From CAYXRS01 sp964636485 (GTDB taxonomy: Bacteria; Gemmatimonadota; Gemmatimonadetes; Gemmatimonadales; Gemmatimonadaceae), in the NCBI GenBank assembly GCA_964636485.1, contig CAZWSO010000014.1:1-28261 (forward strand): 28,261 nt of DNA, in the 5' to 3' direction. Within the stretch, counting starts at the first letter, position 1. The number at the start of each line of letters is the position of its first letter. The notes under the pieces are model-generated. The model saw only the letters and a list, made by a program, of their open reading frames with translations, was not told the origin of the DNA and searched no databases. Below, one piece after another: positions 1-7,973 of the stretch. The position numbers and the translations under genes were made by a program.

Positions 1-222
1 TTGCACGGACGGAGGGAGTTTGGGACGCGTCCATGCTTCCGCCGCCCGGCACCGAGGCAGGTGCTGGGCGCCTCGATGACAGTCCGGGATGGCCGGATAG
101 CGAGGCGACGCCGCGGAAAGGGGCTGAGCACGTGTGAGACTCGCCGAAAATCCCGAATGCTGGAGGCGGGACCCGGACTGCTGCCGAGCATCGGCCGTTC
201 CCCGCGTTCCGGCTCCTGGCTG
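1..222. other. Left-edge non-assigned region
   Basis: This stretch lies downstream of the minus-strand sugar kinase and no gene can be assigned with confidence. On the minus strand two frames stay open to the edge. One has an ATG at 34 (reading leftward, first residues MDASQTPSVRA) that could be the start of the next gene of the salvage cluster, but only 11 codons are visible and the upstream purine stretch is weak. The long plus-strand open frame over 1-978 is mostly the antisense of the kinase. I saw no clear terminator. Confidence 0.3.
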
Positions 223-1152
223 CTAAGCCCCCACGCCGAGAAACCGCAGCGCCCCTCGCACCGCCCCACGTACGGGCACGACCTCTTCGGCGCGGATCTG
301 AGCACCCGGTACAGCGGACTTCAGCCGGTGCTCAACGCGGCGACGAAGGGAGGAGCCGGGCCCCAGCAGACCGCCGGCAAGAGCGACCGGACAGGCAGCG
401 CGCTCCTCACCGAACAGCCGCCGCGCGAGCGTGCGAACGTGGATGGCGAGCTCCTCGGCGGCCAGGCTGAGCAGCGAATTGGCTCGCAGGTCTCCGGCGT
501 CGGCCACACTTACGACCACGGGCGCAAGCTCGGCCAGCTGCGATGGAGTCGCAGCCGCCCCCCAGGCGATGAGGCCGTCCGCGTGATCGATCTCCGCGGC
601 GGTGAGGATGGCGCCGATGAGCGCTGTCTCCGGTTCGCGGCCGTCAGTTGCGGCCGTCACTACCGACAGAGCGCGCCGGCCGATCCATGCGCCGCTTCCC
701 TCGTCGCCGCACACGGGACCCCAGCCTCCGCAGCGGCCAAACTCGCCCGTCGGCCCGCGGCCGAAGGCCACCGAGCCCGTGCCCGAGATGAGGAGGATGC
801 CCGCTCCGTCACCGAACGCGTCGTCGAGGGCGACTGCCGCGTCGGCGTGCACCACCACTTCCTCCGCCAGCTCGCGTGCGGCCAGCGCTTGCCAGAGGGC
901 CTGACGCTCGCCCTCGCGTCCCACGCCCGCGGCTCCCACGCAAAGCACCTTCGGTGTCACGTGGGTCATCGCGCATGAAGCCAGTGCGTCATATACGAGC
1001 CGCTCCATGACCTGCGCCGAGCGCTCGGCTTCCCCTGGGCGGACGGCGCTCCCAAGGCCGTCTGCGCTGCCAAGCTGCTGCCCGCTTTCGTCAGCTACAA
1101 TGACCCGTGTGCGGGAGCCGCCCCCATCGATGCCTACCACGATCGTACTCAT
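223..1152 (-). CDS. BadF/BadG/BcrA/BcrD-type ATPase, probable N-acetylhexosamine (GlcNAc/MurNAc) kinase
   Basis: This 309-residue protein belongs to the ASKHA sugar-kinase fold. It shows the N-terminal phosphate-1 loop GIDGGGSRTR (about residues 8-17), a central SGTGS phosphate-2 motif, and the family segment GGWGPVCGDEGSGAWIG that follows it. A late AGGLLG motif fits the adenosine site. The family includes N-acetylglucosamine kinases and the clostridial MurNAc/GlcNAc kinase MurK, which phosphorylate amino sugars in the cytoplasm with ATP. The start ATG overlaps the stop of the upstream symporter by 4 nt (ATGA), so the pair is probably translationally coupled and this kinase should act on the sugar that transporter imports. 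The substrate (GlcNAc or MurNAc) cannot be decided from sequence. The BcrA/BadF Fe-S activator role is unlikely because no cluster-binding cysteine pattern is evident. Confidence 0.85.
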   Translation of the reverse strand: MSTIVVGIDGGGSRTRVIVADESGQQLGSADGLGSAVRPGEAERSAQVMERLVYDALASCAMTHVTPKVLCVGAAGVGREGERQALWQALAARELAEEVVVHADAAVALDDAFGDGAGILLISGTGSVAFGRGPTGEFGRCGGWGPVCGDEGSGAWIGRRALSVVTAATDGREPETALIGAILTAAEIDHADGLIAWGAAATPSQLAELAPVVVSVADAGDLRANSLLSLAAEELAIHVRTLARRLFGEERAACPVALAGGLLGPGSSLRRRVEHRLKSAVPGAQIRAEEVVPVRGAVRGALRFLGVGA

Positions 1153-2681
1153 GATCCCTGCCGAGCCGCCGCGGGCGCGGCGTGCGTGAACGAGGAAAGA
1201 ATTCCGACCAGCATGGTTATCGACGTGCCGATCAGTACGTACCAGGGCCAGGCTACCCGCGCCAGTGGCCCCAGCGCGTCGGCCATCCCCGGGAACCAGA
1301 CGCCGAGTTGTCGAGCGAAGACTACGAATGTCATCGCCGTAATGCCAACCGTCATTCCGATAACGGCATCGCGCTGCAGCGCACGACGCCAGAGCAGGCC
1401 AAGGAAGAAGCCTCCCAGGAGCCCGCCATACGTGAACGATGCAATCGAGAGCGCTATCACCACCACGGGCGTACCCTGGGCTGGATAGAGCATCGCGGCG
1501 CCAATCAGGACCACCGCCCAGAGAAGCGTGAAGAGGCGGCCCAGGCGCAACAGGCCCGGATCATCCGCGCTCCGCTTTGCCAGAGGAAGGTAGATGTCGT
1601 GCGCTGTCGCCGCGGACAGCGAATTTAACGAGCTGGAGATCGTGCTCATTGCCGCAGCCAGAATCGCGGCCACGACGAGTCCCGTCAGCCCTGCCGGCAT
1701 CTCCTCGATGATGAAAGTCGGGAAGATGGTGTCGGGTGCAGCGAACTCGCGAGCCTCGTAAAACACCCATAGCCCAAGCCCGATCACCAGAAACAAAGCG
1801 AACTGGAGAATGACCACGAACCCGCTCCCGATGAGCGCACGACGTGCGTCGCGAAGAGAACTGGCGGCCAGCAGCCGCTGCACTATGAGCTGGTCGGCTC
1901 CGTGCGACGCCATCGACAGGAAGGCGCCGCCGAGCAGCCCGGCAAATGCGGTGTGTGGCCGGTCGACGCCGGTGTACAGGTCGATCATCCGTGTCTTCCC
2001 CTCGGCGCCAGAGACGGTGAACACGCCACCCCACCCCCCGTCGACCTGCGCACCTATCAGGTAGAGCGCGGCGATCCCACCGAACACATAGACGCTCATC
2101 TGTACGACGTCGGTCCAAACGACGGCCCGCATGCCACCGTAGTACGTGTAGATGACGGTGAGCGCGCCAAGGATCAGGATCGCGACCTTGCCCGACTGTG
2201 CAGGGTCAAGCCAGGTACCGAGCAGCGGTCCGAGTATCAGGGCGAGCGGGATGGCCGTCGCGAACAGCCGTACGGAGTCGCCAAACGCACGCGTGCCCAT
2301 GAAAGTGATGGAGGCGAGCCGCCGAGTGGTCAGCCCAAACCGACGTTCAAGCAGGGCGTAGGCGGTGACGATCTCCCCCTGGTGGTATCGCGGCAGGAGG
2401 GTGAAGGCGATCACCGTGCGTCCAAGGAGATATCCCACCGTCACCTGGAGGAATCCAAGGTCGCCGAGGTAGGCGAGCCCCGGGACGCTTATTACGGTGA
2501 GCGCGCTCGTCTCCGTGGCGACCACGGAGAACAGTATTGCCCACCATGGCATCCGCCGGTCGGCAACGAAGTAGCTACGCGCGTCGCGCTGCGCGCGCCC
2601 GAGCCACATGCCAAGCGCCGTGGTTCCGAGCAGGTAGACGACAATGACGGAGAGGTCGAGCGCGCCGAACGCTGCACCCAC
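1149..2681 (-). CDS. Sodium:solute symporter (SSS family)
   Basis: This 510-residue integral membrane protein has about 13 predicted hydrophobic helices. It opens with LDLSVIVVYLLGTTALG, followed by the typical SYFVADRRMPWWAI segment after helix 1 and the VVATETSALTVISVPG stretch that lines the Na+/substrate path in SSS carriers. The MSTISSSLNSLSA segment near residue 345 is a family hallmark around the Na+ site. The start is GTG at 2681; no in-frame ATG fits better and the Shine-Dalgarno is weak. The stop overlaps the kinase ATG. Upstream is a 112-bp gap containing a hairpin at 2712-2744. From context (muramidase, second symporter, sugar kinase) I infer Na+-coupled uptake of an amino sugar or muropeptide-derived sugar. 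The family also moves sialic acid, glucose, proline and others, so the substrate is inferred only. Confidence 0.9.
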   Translation of the reverse strand: MGAAFGALDLSVIVVYLLGTTALGMWLGRAQRDARSYFVADRRMPWWAILFSVVATETSALTVISVPGLAYLGDLGFLQVTVGYLLGRTVIAFTLLPRYHQGEIVTAYALLERRFGLTTRRLASITFMGTRAFGDSVRLFATAIPLALILGPLLGTWLDPAQSGKVAILILGALTVIYTYYGGMRAVVWTDVVQMSVYVFGGIAALYLIGAQVDGGWGGVFTVSGAEGKTRMIDLYTGVDRPHTAFAGLLGGAFLSMASHGADQLIVQRLLAASSLRDARRALIGSGFVVILQFALFLVIGLGLWVFYEAREFAAPDTIFPTFIIEEMPAGLTGLVVAAILAAAMSTISSSLNSLSAATAHDIYLPLAKRSADDPGLLRLGRLFTLLWAVVLIGAAMLYPAQGTPVVVIALSIASFTYGGLLGGFFLGLLWRRALQRDAVIGMTVGITAMTFVVFARQLGVWFPGMADALGPLARVAWPWYVLIGTSITMLVGILSSFTHAAPAAARQGS

Positions 2682-2711
2682 GTGGCGGGAGACGGAGAGA
2701 GTGGATGTGCG

Positions 2712-2744
2712 CAGGCCCGCGCCGTATGAAGAAGCGCGGGCCTG
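2712..2744 (-). terminator. GC-rich hairpin, possible terminator after the A-type Fe-S carrier
   Basis: A perfect 11-bp inverted repeat (CAGGCCCGCGC / GCGCGGGCCTG) with an 11-nt loop lies about 50 nt past the Fe-S carrier stop and about 30 nt before the symporter start. No T-tract follows on the minus strand, so it may be an attenuating or mRNA-stabilising hairpin rather than a full intrinsic terminator. Confidence 0.45.
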
Positions 2745-2793
2745 AGGAGACGATCAGCTGGTCAGTGGCGTCGCGATCACGGCGCTACCAACG

Positions 2794-3150
2794 TCAGGCG
2801 TTAAACGAGCTGCCGCAGCCGCAGCCGCCGGTCGCGTTCGGGTTGCTGAACGTGAAGCCCGAGCCCTGCATGGAGGAGACGTAGTCGATCTTCACGCCGT
2901 TCAGGTACTGCGCCGAGAACGGATCCACCAGAATCCTGATTCCTTCCTGGTCTACGATCAGGTCGTCCTCAGCCGCCTGCTCCTCGATCAGCAGGCCGTA
3001 CTTGAAGCCACTGCACCCGCCGGGCTGGACGCTGACACGCAAACCGCCCTGCTCCTCGCTGACGGCCTCCTGCACCATGAACTTCCGCACCTCGGTCGCT
3101 GCGACCGCGGTGAGGGTTACTTCTACCATGGGCTGCTGGGTGGTGCTCAT
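2794..3150 (-). CDS. A-type iron-sulfur cluster carrier (HesB/IscA/ErpA family)
   Basis: This 118-residue cytoplasmic protein accepts Fe-S clusters from a scaffold and delivers them to apo-proteins. The three ligand cysteines are visible: one in GGCSGFKYG and two in the C-terminal GCGCGSSF. The length is typical. I chose the ATG at 3150 because GAGGAG lies 6 nt upstream and homologues begin just before this point; a longer frame to 3225 would run through the promoter. The gene lies between two symporters but has its own sigma70-like promoter (3197-3225), so it is probably not part of a transport operon. ErpA and IscA cannot be told apart from the sequence alone. Confidence 0.93.
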   Translation of the reverse strand: MSTTQQPMVEVTLTAVAATEVRKFMVQEAVSEEQGGLRVSVQPGGCSGFKYGLLIEEQAAEDDLIVDQEGIRILVDPFSAQYLNGVKIDYVSSMQGSGFTFSNPNATGGCGCGSSFNA

Positions 3151-3196
3151 GCCGAACTCCTCGAAGGTGTCTGCGGGACGAATCCCTATCTCTTTG

Positions 3197-3225
3197 AATA
3201 TAGCGCGGTTGCGTGTCGGTCTCAA
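3197..3225 (-). promoter_or_regulatory. Sigma70-like promoter of the A-type Fe-S carrier
   Basis: Read on the minus strand: TTGAGA (3220-3225), a 17-nt spacer, then TATATT (3197-3202). The predicted 5' leader is about 40 nt, ending in a GAGGAG ribosome site. The -35 element overlaps the last codons and stop of the upstream symporter. This is the best sigma70 match I found in the window. Confidence 0.6.
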
Positions 3226-5048
3226 GGCGGGGGTGGCGATCCCACCTCACCACTTCCGGCGTCGTGCGGGTCCTCGATGGCTTGGTAGCGCCCCACCGCG
3301 TAGGCAATCACGGCGAATCCCGCTGCCGCCAACGCAAGCATCGCCGCACCAGCCAGATAATCCGCGAAGATAACTCGCCCGATCCCGAAGAGCGCTGCAT
3401 ACAGCGTTACCAGACCGGCCACCCAACCAATGACGGCCCAGCGGCCCCCGGGGATACGCTCGGTACCGAAGCCCAGCCCAAGAGACAAACTGCGCCACCC
3501 TGGTCCGCCTGGACGCACCCTTCTATAAAAACCCTCCAGCACGTGAACGGGTTCCGGGCGCGTAAGAAAAGTGACGGTGAGCCAGACGACAGTCGTGACG
3601 ACGAGAGTCGTGAGTACGACGGCGGCCTCGGCGTTCGCGTGTCCGGCAGGGAACCGCGGCAAAATCAGCGCCCGCGCCGCGAGCGACGTGATGAGAGCGG
3701 CCACCATCGCGCTGATCTCCGACCAGGCATTTACGCGCCACCAGTACCAGCGAAGAATCAAAACAAGCCCGGTCCCCGCACCTATTGAGATCAGCAGCCG
3801 CCACGCTCCCGCTACGGTGTCGAGCATTGTAAAAACGCCGATTGAAGCGACGAAGATCAGCACGGTCGCAATTCGCGACGCGGCCACGTAGTGCCGCTCG
3901 CTCTGGCCTGGCCTGAGGAAACGCTTGTACAGATCGTTGACGAGATAAGACGCGCCCCAGTTGAGGTGCGTGCTGATCGTCGACATGTACGCTGCCGCGA
4001 AACCCGCCAGCATCAGTCCACGCCAGGGAGTGGGGAGGTGATCTACGAATGTACGGACGTAGCCCGCTTCAGGATCGGCCTCGCGAAGCCCGGGATACAG
4101 CACTACAGCCGCGAGAGCGGTGATGATCCAAGGCCAGGGACGCAGCGCGTAGTGAGCGATCTGAAACAGCAGTGTTGCCAACATGCCGTCCCGCTCGGTG
4201 CGCGCCGCAAAGATACGCTGCGCCACGTAGCCCCCACCTCCCGGCTCGGCCCCGGGATACCAGGTCGACCACCACTGCACGAAAAGGAACATGGCGAGCG
4301 CGAAAAGTGGCAGCCATGCGTAGCCCCCGATGGCACCGTCCCGCACGGCTACTGGCAGCACAGAGAGAGCCGCTTCGCTCGATCCGAAGTGCTCCTCGAG
4401 TCCAGAGACCAGAGGGCCAATTCCTCCGACGGCCTGTACGGCGTAGATGGCCAGAGCAATGGACGCAGTCATCATTAACAGGAACTGAAGCAGATCGGTC
4501 CATAACACCGCCCAGATACCGGCGGCCACGGCGTACGTCACGGTGACGCCGAAGCAGATGAGCACAGCGAGCATGGGGCTGATGCCAAGCGTCAGGCCCA
4601 GCACCTTCACCATCGCCAGGTGCACCCAGCCGAGAATGATCAGGTTGATGGGGAGCGCGAGGTACACGGCGCGGAACGCGCGAAGCACCGCTGCGGGCGT
4701 TCCACTGTAGCGCAACTCGGCGAACTCGACATCGGTCAGCACCCGCGCCCGCCGCCAGAGCCGGGCGAAGAAGAACACCGTGAGCATTCCGCTCATGGCC
4801 ATGTTCCACCACAGCCAGTTCCCAGCCACGCCGTAAGCCACCACCAACCCGGTGACCGCAAGCGGCGTATCGGCCGCGAACGTGGTCGCCACCATCGATG
4901 CGCCGGCGAGCCACCATTTAACCTTGCGGCCTCCAATGAAGTACTCGTTTACACTGCTGCCGCCACGGCGCGTGAAGTAGAGCCCGACGCCGATGGTTAT
5001 CGCGAAATAGAGAAGCACGATACCCCAGTCCACGGGGGTCAGTCTCAT
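3222..5048 (-). CDS. Sodium:solute symporter, long SSS form linked to NamZ
   Basis: This 608-residue integral membrane carrier is about 100 residues longer than classical SSS members because of extra C-terminal helices and a proline-rich tail. Visible family features are helix 1 (VDWGIVLLYFAITIGVGL), the EYFIGGRKVKWWLAGAS segment, FAADTPLAVTG in the Na+-site helix, and AAYMSTISTHLNWGASY later on. The start ATG at 5048 was chosen because the reading frame upstream (to 5174) is arginine/proline-rich and lies in the divergent promoter region. It is transcribed divergently from the secreted muramidase, 192 bp away, which suggests joint regulation and a role in importing its product. The substrate is inferred only. 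Confidence 0.88.
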   Translation of the reverse strand: MRLTPVDWGIVLLYFAITIGVGLYFTRRGGSSVNEYFIGGRKVKWWLAGASMVATTFAADTPLAVTGLVVAYGVAGNWLWWNMAMSGMLTVFFFARLWRRARVLTDVEFAELRYSGTPAAVLRAFRAVYLALPINLIILGWVHLAMVKVLGLTLGISPMLAVLICFGVTVTYAVAAGIWAVLWTDLLQFLLMMTASIALAIYAVQAVGGIGPLVSGLEEHFGSSEAALSVLPVAVRDGAIGGYAWLPLFALAMFLFVQWWSTWYPGAEPGGGGYVAQRIFAARTERDGMLATLLFQIAHYALRPWPWIITALAAVVLYPGLREADPEAGYVRTFVDHLPTPWRGLMLAGFAAAYMSTISTHLNWGASYLVNDLYKRFLRPGQSERHYVAASRIATVLIFVASIGVFTMLDTVAGAWRLLISIGAGTGLVLILRWYWWRVNAWSEISAMVAALITSLAARALILPRFPAGHANAEAAVVLTTLVVTTVVWLTVTFLTRPEPVHVLEGFYRRVRPGGPGWRSLSLGLGFGTERIPGGRWAVIGWVAGLVTLYAALFGIGRVIFADYLAGAAMLALAAAGFAVIAYAVGRYQAIEDPHDAGSGEVGSPPPP

Positions 5049-5240
5049 GGTTCTGTCCGGTGGGGGGTGGGAGGAGAGAAAAAGCCGAGTGGTGGGCGGC
5101 AGGAGGCGACAACCCGATGGTCCATTATGATCCGCCGCCACGGCCGTGTACGGATTGCGCCTGTCACGGGGCACACCAGGCTTTGGTGCGGTGTATCTTT
5201 AGCGTGGCTCACATTTCACCCCTTCCGCAGGATGATCCAC
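5049..5240. promoter_or_regulatory. Divergent promoter region between the SSS symporter and the muramidase
   Basis: These 192 bp separate two head-to-head genes. Toward the muramidase there is TATCTT at 5194-5199 (within GTGTATCTTTAGCG), about 40 nt before the start, without a good -35. Toward the symporter, CATAAT (5124-5129 on the minus strand) is a candidate -10, also with a poor -35. No clear operator palindrome was seen. Confidence 0.4.
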
Positions 5241-6584
5241 ATGCGGCACATCGGCAGCAGCTCCCTGTTCGGCTCAACCATTCTGGCGCTCGCGTGCGTC
5301 GGTAATACCGGTGCCGCCGTCACTCAGGAAGGGCGTGTGGACACGTCGCGTCCGTCGGCGGCGCAGGAAGCCGACAGCGTGCGCGAGCGAAGGGTGCAGC
5401 CGGGGATTACGGTCCTGCTGAAGGACAGCGTGCATCTGATTGCCGGGAAGCGGGTGGGCCTGCTCACCAACCAGTCGGGGATCGATGAACAGGGGCGGAG
5501 CAGCATCGACCTTCTGCACCGTCCCCCGGAGAGCGCCCGCGGTGCCCGGCTCGTAACACTCTTCTCGCCGGAGCACGGGATTCGCGGGACCGAAGATCGC
5601 ACCAATATTGCGAGCGAACGCGACGAGCGCACGGGTTTGTTCGTGCATTCGCTGTACGGCGCTACGTCACTTCCCCCGCCGGACTCTGCACTGCGCGGCG
5701 TTGACGTGCTCGTCGTGGACCTGCAGGATCTCGGCGCGCGGCCGTGGACCTACGTGGCAGCCATGGTCTACGCGCTCCAGGCCTCGGCGAAGAACAACCT
5801 GCGCGTCATCGTGCTGGACCGGCCGAACCCAATCACGGGGCTTCGGATCGAGGGACCGGTGCTCGACAGCAACCGCGCCTACGCCGGGGTGCATACGCCT
5901 CAGCGGCGTGCGCGACCGACTACTATCCATCCCATCCCGATGCGGCATGGTATGACTATGGGAGAGTTGGCGCGCTACTACAACGCTACACTCTCGCTGG
6001 GTGCCGACCTCCACGTCATGCCAGCAGCGGGGTGGCGGCGCGACCTATGGTTCGATCAGACTGGGCTTCCCTGGGTCAGGCCATCCCCCAATATGCCCGA
6101 CCTGACCAGCGCGACGCTTTATCCGGGCACCGTCATCTTCGAGGCGACAAATCTTTCAGTTGGCAGAGGAACGCCGATCGCCTTCCAGCAGGTAGGTGCG
6201 CCATGGCTGAACGCGTCGCGCGTGGTGGAGCTGCTCGATAGGCGGGGTCTTCCGGGTGTGCGCTTCGAGGCACGACCGTTTACGCCAGTGGAGCCCACGG
6301 ACAAGAAGTATCCGGGACAGCGACTGCAGGGCATCCGCGTGATCGTAACCGACCGCGACCTGGTGGAGTCTGTCCGCACCGCCGCGACCATGGTCTGGGC
6401 GATCGCCCGAACGCACCCGGACTCGCTGCGCATTCGGGAGCAGGGTTTTGACGATCTGTTCGGCGTCCCTCGTGTCAGGCAGGCGCTACTTCGCGGCGAG
6501 GACCCCGACGCCGTCCTTGCCCGCGAACAGCCGCGCGTCGAGGCCTTCCGGCGTGAGGTAGAGCCGTTTCTGATGTACCGGTAG
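5241..6584 (+). CDS. Secreted DUF1343 protein, NamZ-like exo-beta-N-acetylmuramidase
   Basis: This protein has 447 residues with an N-terminal signal sequence (MRHIGSSSLFG then a hydrophobic stretch ending LALAC). The cysteine gives an imperfect lipobox, so either a secreted or a lipid-anchored form is possible. The DUF1343 core is clear: GKRVGLLTNQSG, TLFSPEHGIRG, VVDLQDLGARPWTY, VLDRPNPITG, and PSPNMPDLTSATLYPG. DUF1343 corresponds to B. subtilis NamZ (YbbC), which removes terminal MurNAc from the non-reducing end of peptidoglycan fragments. ATG 5241 is preferred to ATG 5232 because AGGA lies 8 nt before it. The gene is divergent from an SSS symporter, with a sugar kinase further on, which fits a muramic-acid salvage locus. 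Family assignment is strong; the enzymatic activity is inherited from the family. Confidence 0.88.
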   Translation: MRHIGSSSLFGSTILALACVGNTGAAVTQEGRVDTSRPSAAQEADSVRERRVQPGITVLLKDSVHLIAGKRVGLLTNQSGIDEQGRSSIDLLHRPPESARGARLVTLFSPEHGIRGTEDRTNIASERDERTGLFVHSLYGATSLPPPDSALRGVDVLVVDLQDLGARPWTYVAAMVYALQASAKNNLRVIVLDRPNPITGLRIEGPVLDSNRAYAGVHTPQRRARPTTIHPIPMRHGMTMGELARYYNATLSLGADLHVMPAAGWRRDLWFDQTGLPWVRPSPNMPDLTSATLYPGTVIFEATNLSVGRGTPIAFQQVGAPWLNASRVVELLDRRGLPGVRFEARPFTPVEPTDKKYPGQRLQGIRVIVTDRDLVESVRTAATMVWAIARTHPDSLRIREQGFDDLFGVPRVRQALLRGEDPDAVLAREQPRVEAFRREVEPFLMYR

Positions 6585-6797
6585 GTCGGGGCCGATGGCA
6601 GGGGCCGGAGTGCCGGGGCCAGGCGTCAGCAGCCTCGGCCTGACGTGAGCTGTGTGCGCGCCGTCCGTGCTTGGCCGCTGGCCCTCGTACCCGGCATGCG
6701 ATCCCGCCCCTCCCCCCTGTTCTCTTGGCCTCGCGCTTGCATTCGGCTCTCTTCGGGCCAAACATTCGGCCCCCGAACAACCAACCGGAGGATCGAC
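6585..6797. other. Intergenic region between the muramidase and the small lipoprotein
   Basis: These 213 bp hold no coding frame that I trust. A 6-bp hairpin CGTCAG/CTGACG (6624-6645, 10-nt loop) follows the muramidase stop by 40 nt but has no T-run. The promoter of the lipoprotein gene should be here, but only weak -10-like hexamers are present. Confidence 0.4.
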
Positions 6798-7124
6798 ATG
6801 AAGGCGATCGCCATGCTCCTGATGGTGGCTGTGCTTGGCTGCGGGCCGCGACAGGTAGACATGACGCCGGGACCCGATACGGGCCCCGACGCGACGCTTC
6901 GCGTGACGAACAATCACGTCCAGGCAGTCAACGTCTACGTAGTACAGGCCGGCTCCGAGATGTTGGTGGGTCAGGTACCGGCCACTTCGACGCGCGACCT
7001 CCCGGTGCGAGGCATCTCGACCATATCAGCTACCACCCTGCGGGCGCGGAGCACCGACGGGACACGCAGCTGGGAGCGCTCCGATGTGTACCTTTCGGGC
7101 ACCTACGAGTGGCGTGTTCCATGA
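6798..7124 (+). CDS. Small putative lipoprotein of unknown function
   Basis: This 108-residue protein starts with MKAIAMLLMVAVLGCG, a short signal peptide with a near-canonical lipobox (VLGC). The mature part has a beta-rich pattern (ATLRVTNNHVQAVNVYVVQAG, then LVGQVPATSTRDLPV), like a small Ig-like or beta-sandwich domain; the segment on tissue-free surface binding cannot be assigned. ATG 6798 has an ideal GGAGG 6 nt upstream. The gene is monocistronic: it stands alone and is followed after 42 nt by an intrinsic terminator. I do not recognise a named family. Confidence 0.75.
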   Translation: MKAIAMLLMVAVLGCGPRQVDMTPGPDTGPDATLRVTNNHVQAVNVYVVQAGSEMLVGQVPATSTRDLPVRGISTISATTLRARSTDGTRSWERSDVYLSGTYEWRVP

Positions 7125-7166
7125 GGGCGTAACGGGTTGCTGCGCCAGTACGTGCAGACTAGAATA

Positions 7167-7200
7167 CCGGGCTGGGGCGAGACTCCAGCCCGGTTTCCGT
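7167..7200 (+). terminator. Intrinsic terminator after the small lipoprotein gene
   Basis: A perfect 9-bp stem CCGGGCTGG (7167-7175) / CCAGCCCGG (7185-7193) with a 9-nt loop is followed by TTTCCGTTT. The left flank is A-rich. It separates the lipoprotein gene from the inositol-lipid operon. Confidence 0.75.
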
Positions 7201-7219
7201 TTCCATCCGCCGGATCGGC

Positions 7220-7248
7220 GCCGAGCGATCGCAGACTGTGCGCTCGGC
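7220..7248 (+). repeat. 8-bp hairpin in the leader of the inositol-lipid operon
   Basis: An inverted repeat GCCGAGCG (7220-7227) / CGCTCGGC (7241-7248) with a 13-nt loop ends 26 nt before the CDP-alcohol phosphotransferase start. It may be a leader structure or an operator; it could also be chance in GC-rich DNA. Confidence 0.35.
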
Positions 7249-7274
7249 TCGCCGGTCCGCCTTGGCATCTGTCC

Positions 7275-7973
7275 ATGATCCCCGAGTTGGTCAGGCGCAG
7301 CTATCTTCGGCTCGTCGACCCTGTTGCCGACTGGCTGGTTCGCCGGGGCGTACGCCCCGATACGCTCACTACGCTGGGTACGCTGTGCTCCGTGCTGGCC
7401 GGGGTGATGTATGCGACCGGCCACATTCGCACTGGCGGCTGGTTTTTGGGCCTCACCGCCCTGTTTGACGTGCTCGATGGCACGGTCGCGAGGCGAGGCG
7501 GGCAGGCAAGCCGTTTCGGAGCCTTCTACGATCCGACGCTGGACCGGATTACTGACGGCGCTGTCCTTGGGGGGCTTGCTGTCTACTTTGCTAGCTGGTC
7601 GGGGCCCGGCGGCATGGCAATGGTTTCTGTGTGCGTGCTCGCGATCATTGGATCATTCGTGACCTCGTACACCCGCGCTCGCGGCGAGTCGCTCGGGCTC
7701 GACGTGCGCGAGGGCGTGCTGCAGCGACCTGAGCGCGTGGTTCTGCTTTCCGCGCCGCAGGCGTTCTTCGGTCTGGCGCTGAATGGCGTGGTTCTGATGG
7801 GTATCATAACGCTTCTGGCACTGACGGTGTGGATGACGTCCGCGCAGCGCATGCTTTACGTTCATCGCGCGCTGGCGCGCGGGAACGATTCCGTGCCGCG
7901 CTCCGCTCAGGTTGCGCTGGCACCCGTGCTGGGGGCCGAGGTGCGTCCAGCCAATACTCGAGGAGATCCCTAA
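7275..7973 (+). CDS. CDP-alcohol phosphatidyltransferase, probable phosphatidylinositol-phosphate synthase
   Basis: This 232-residue membrane enzyme carries the full CDP-alcohol phosphotransferase signature D-x2-DG-x2-AR-x8-G-x3-D-x3-D: FDVLDGTVARR, then G of FGAF, then YDPTLDRITDG. These aspartates bind the metal and CDP-diacylglycerol. Several hydrophobic helices surround it. The family makes PG-phosphate, PS, PI or PI-phosphate. The next gene, abutting with no gap, is inositol-3-phosphate synthase, so the most economical reading is that this enzyme joins inositol-1-phosphate to CDP-diacylglycerol, as in actinobacteria and the Bacteroides inositol-lipid cluster. ATG 7275 was chosen as the only good start near the conserved N-terminus; the upstream extension crosses the terminator and a leader hairpin. 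Family certain; substrate inferred from context. Confidence 0.82.
   Translation: MIPELVRRSYLRLVDPVADWLVRRGVRPDTLTTLGTLCSVLAGVMYATGHIRTGGWFLGLTALFDVLDGTVARRGGQASRFGAFYDPTLDRITDGAVLGGLAVYFASWSGPGGMAMVSVCVLAIIGSFVTSYTRARGESLGLDVREGVLQRPERVVLLSAPQAFFGLALNGVVLMGIITLLALTVWMTSAQRMLYVHRALARGNDSVPRSAQVALAPVLGAEVRPANTRGDP

Noticed and set aside
1..978. Long plus-strand open frame (325 codons)
   Set aside because: Mostly antisense to the well-supported sugar kinase; Arg/Gly/Ala-rich with no domain.
4620..5240. N-terminal extension of the muramidase frame
   Set aside because: Antisense to the symporter and crosses the divergent promoter; a signal peptide begins at 5241.
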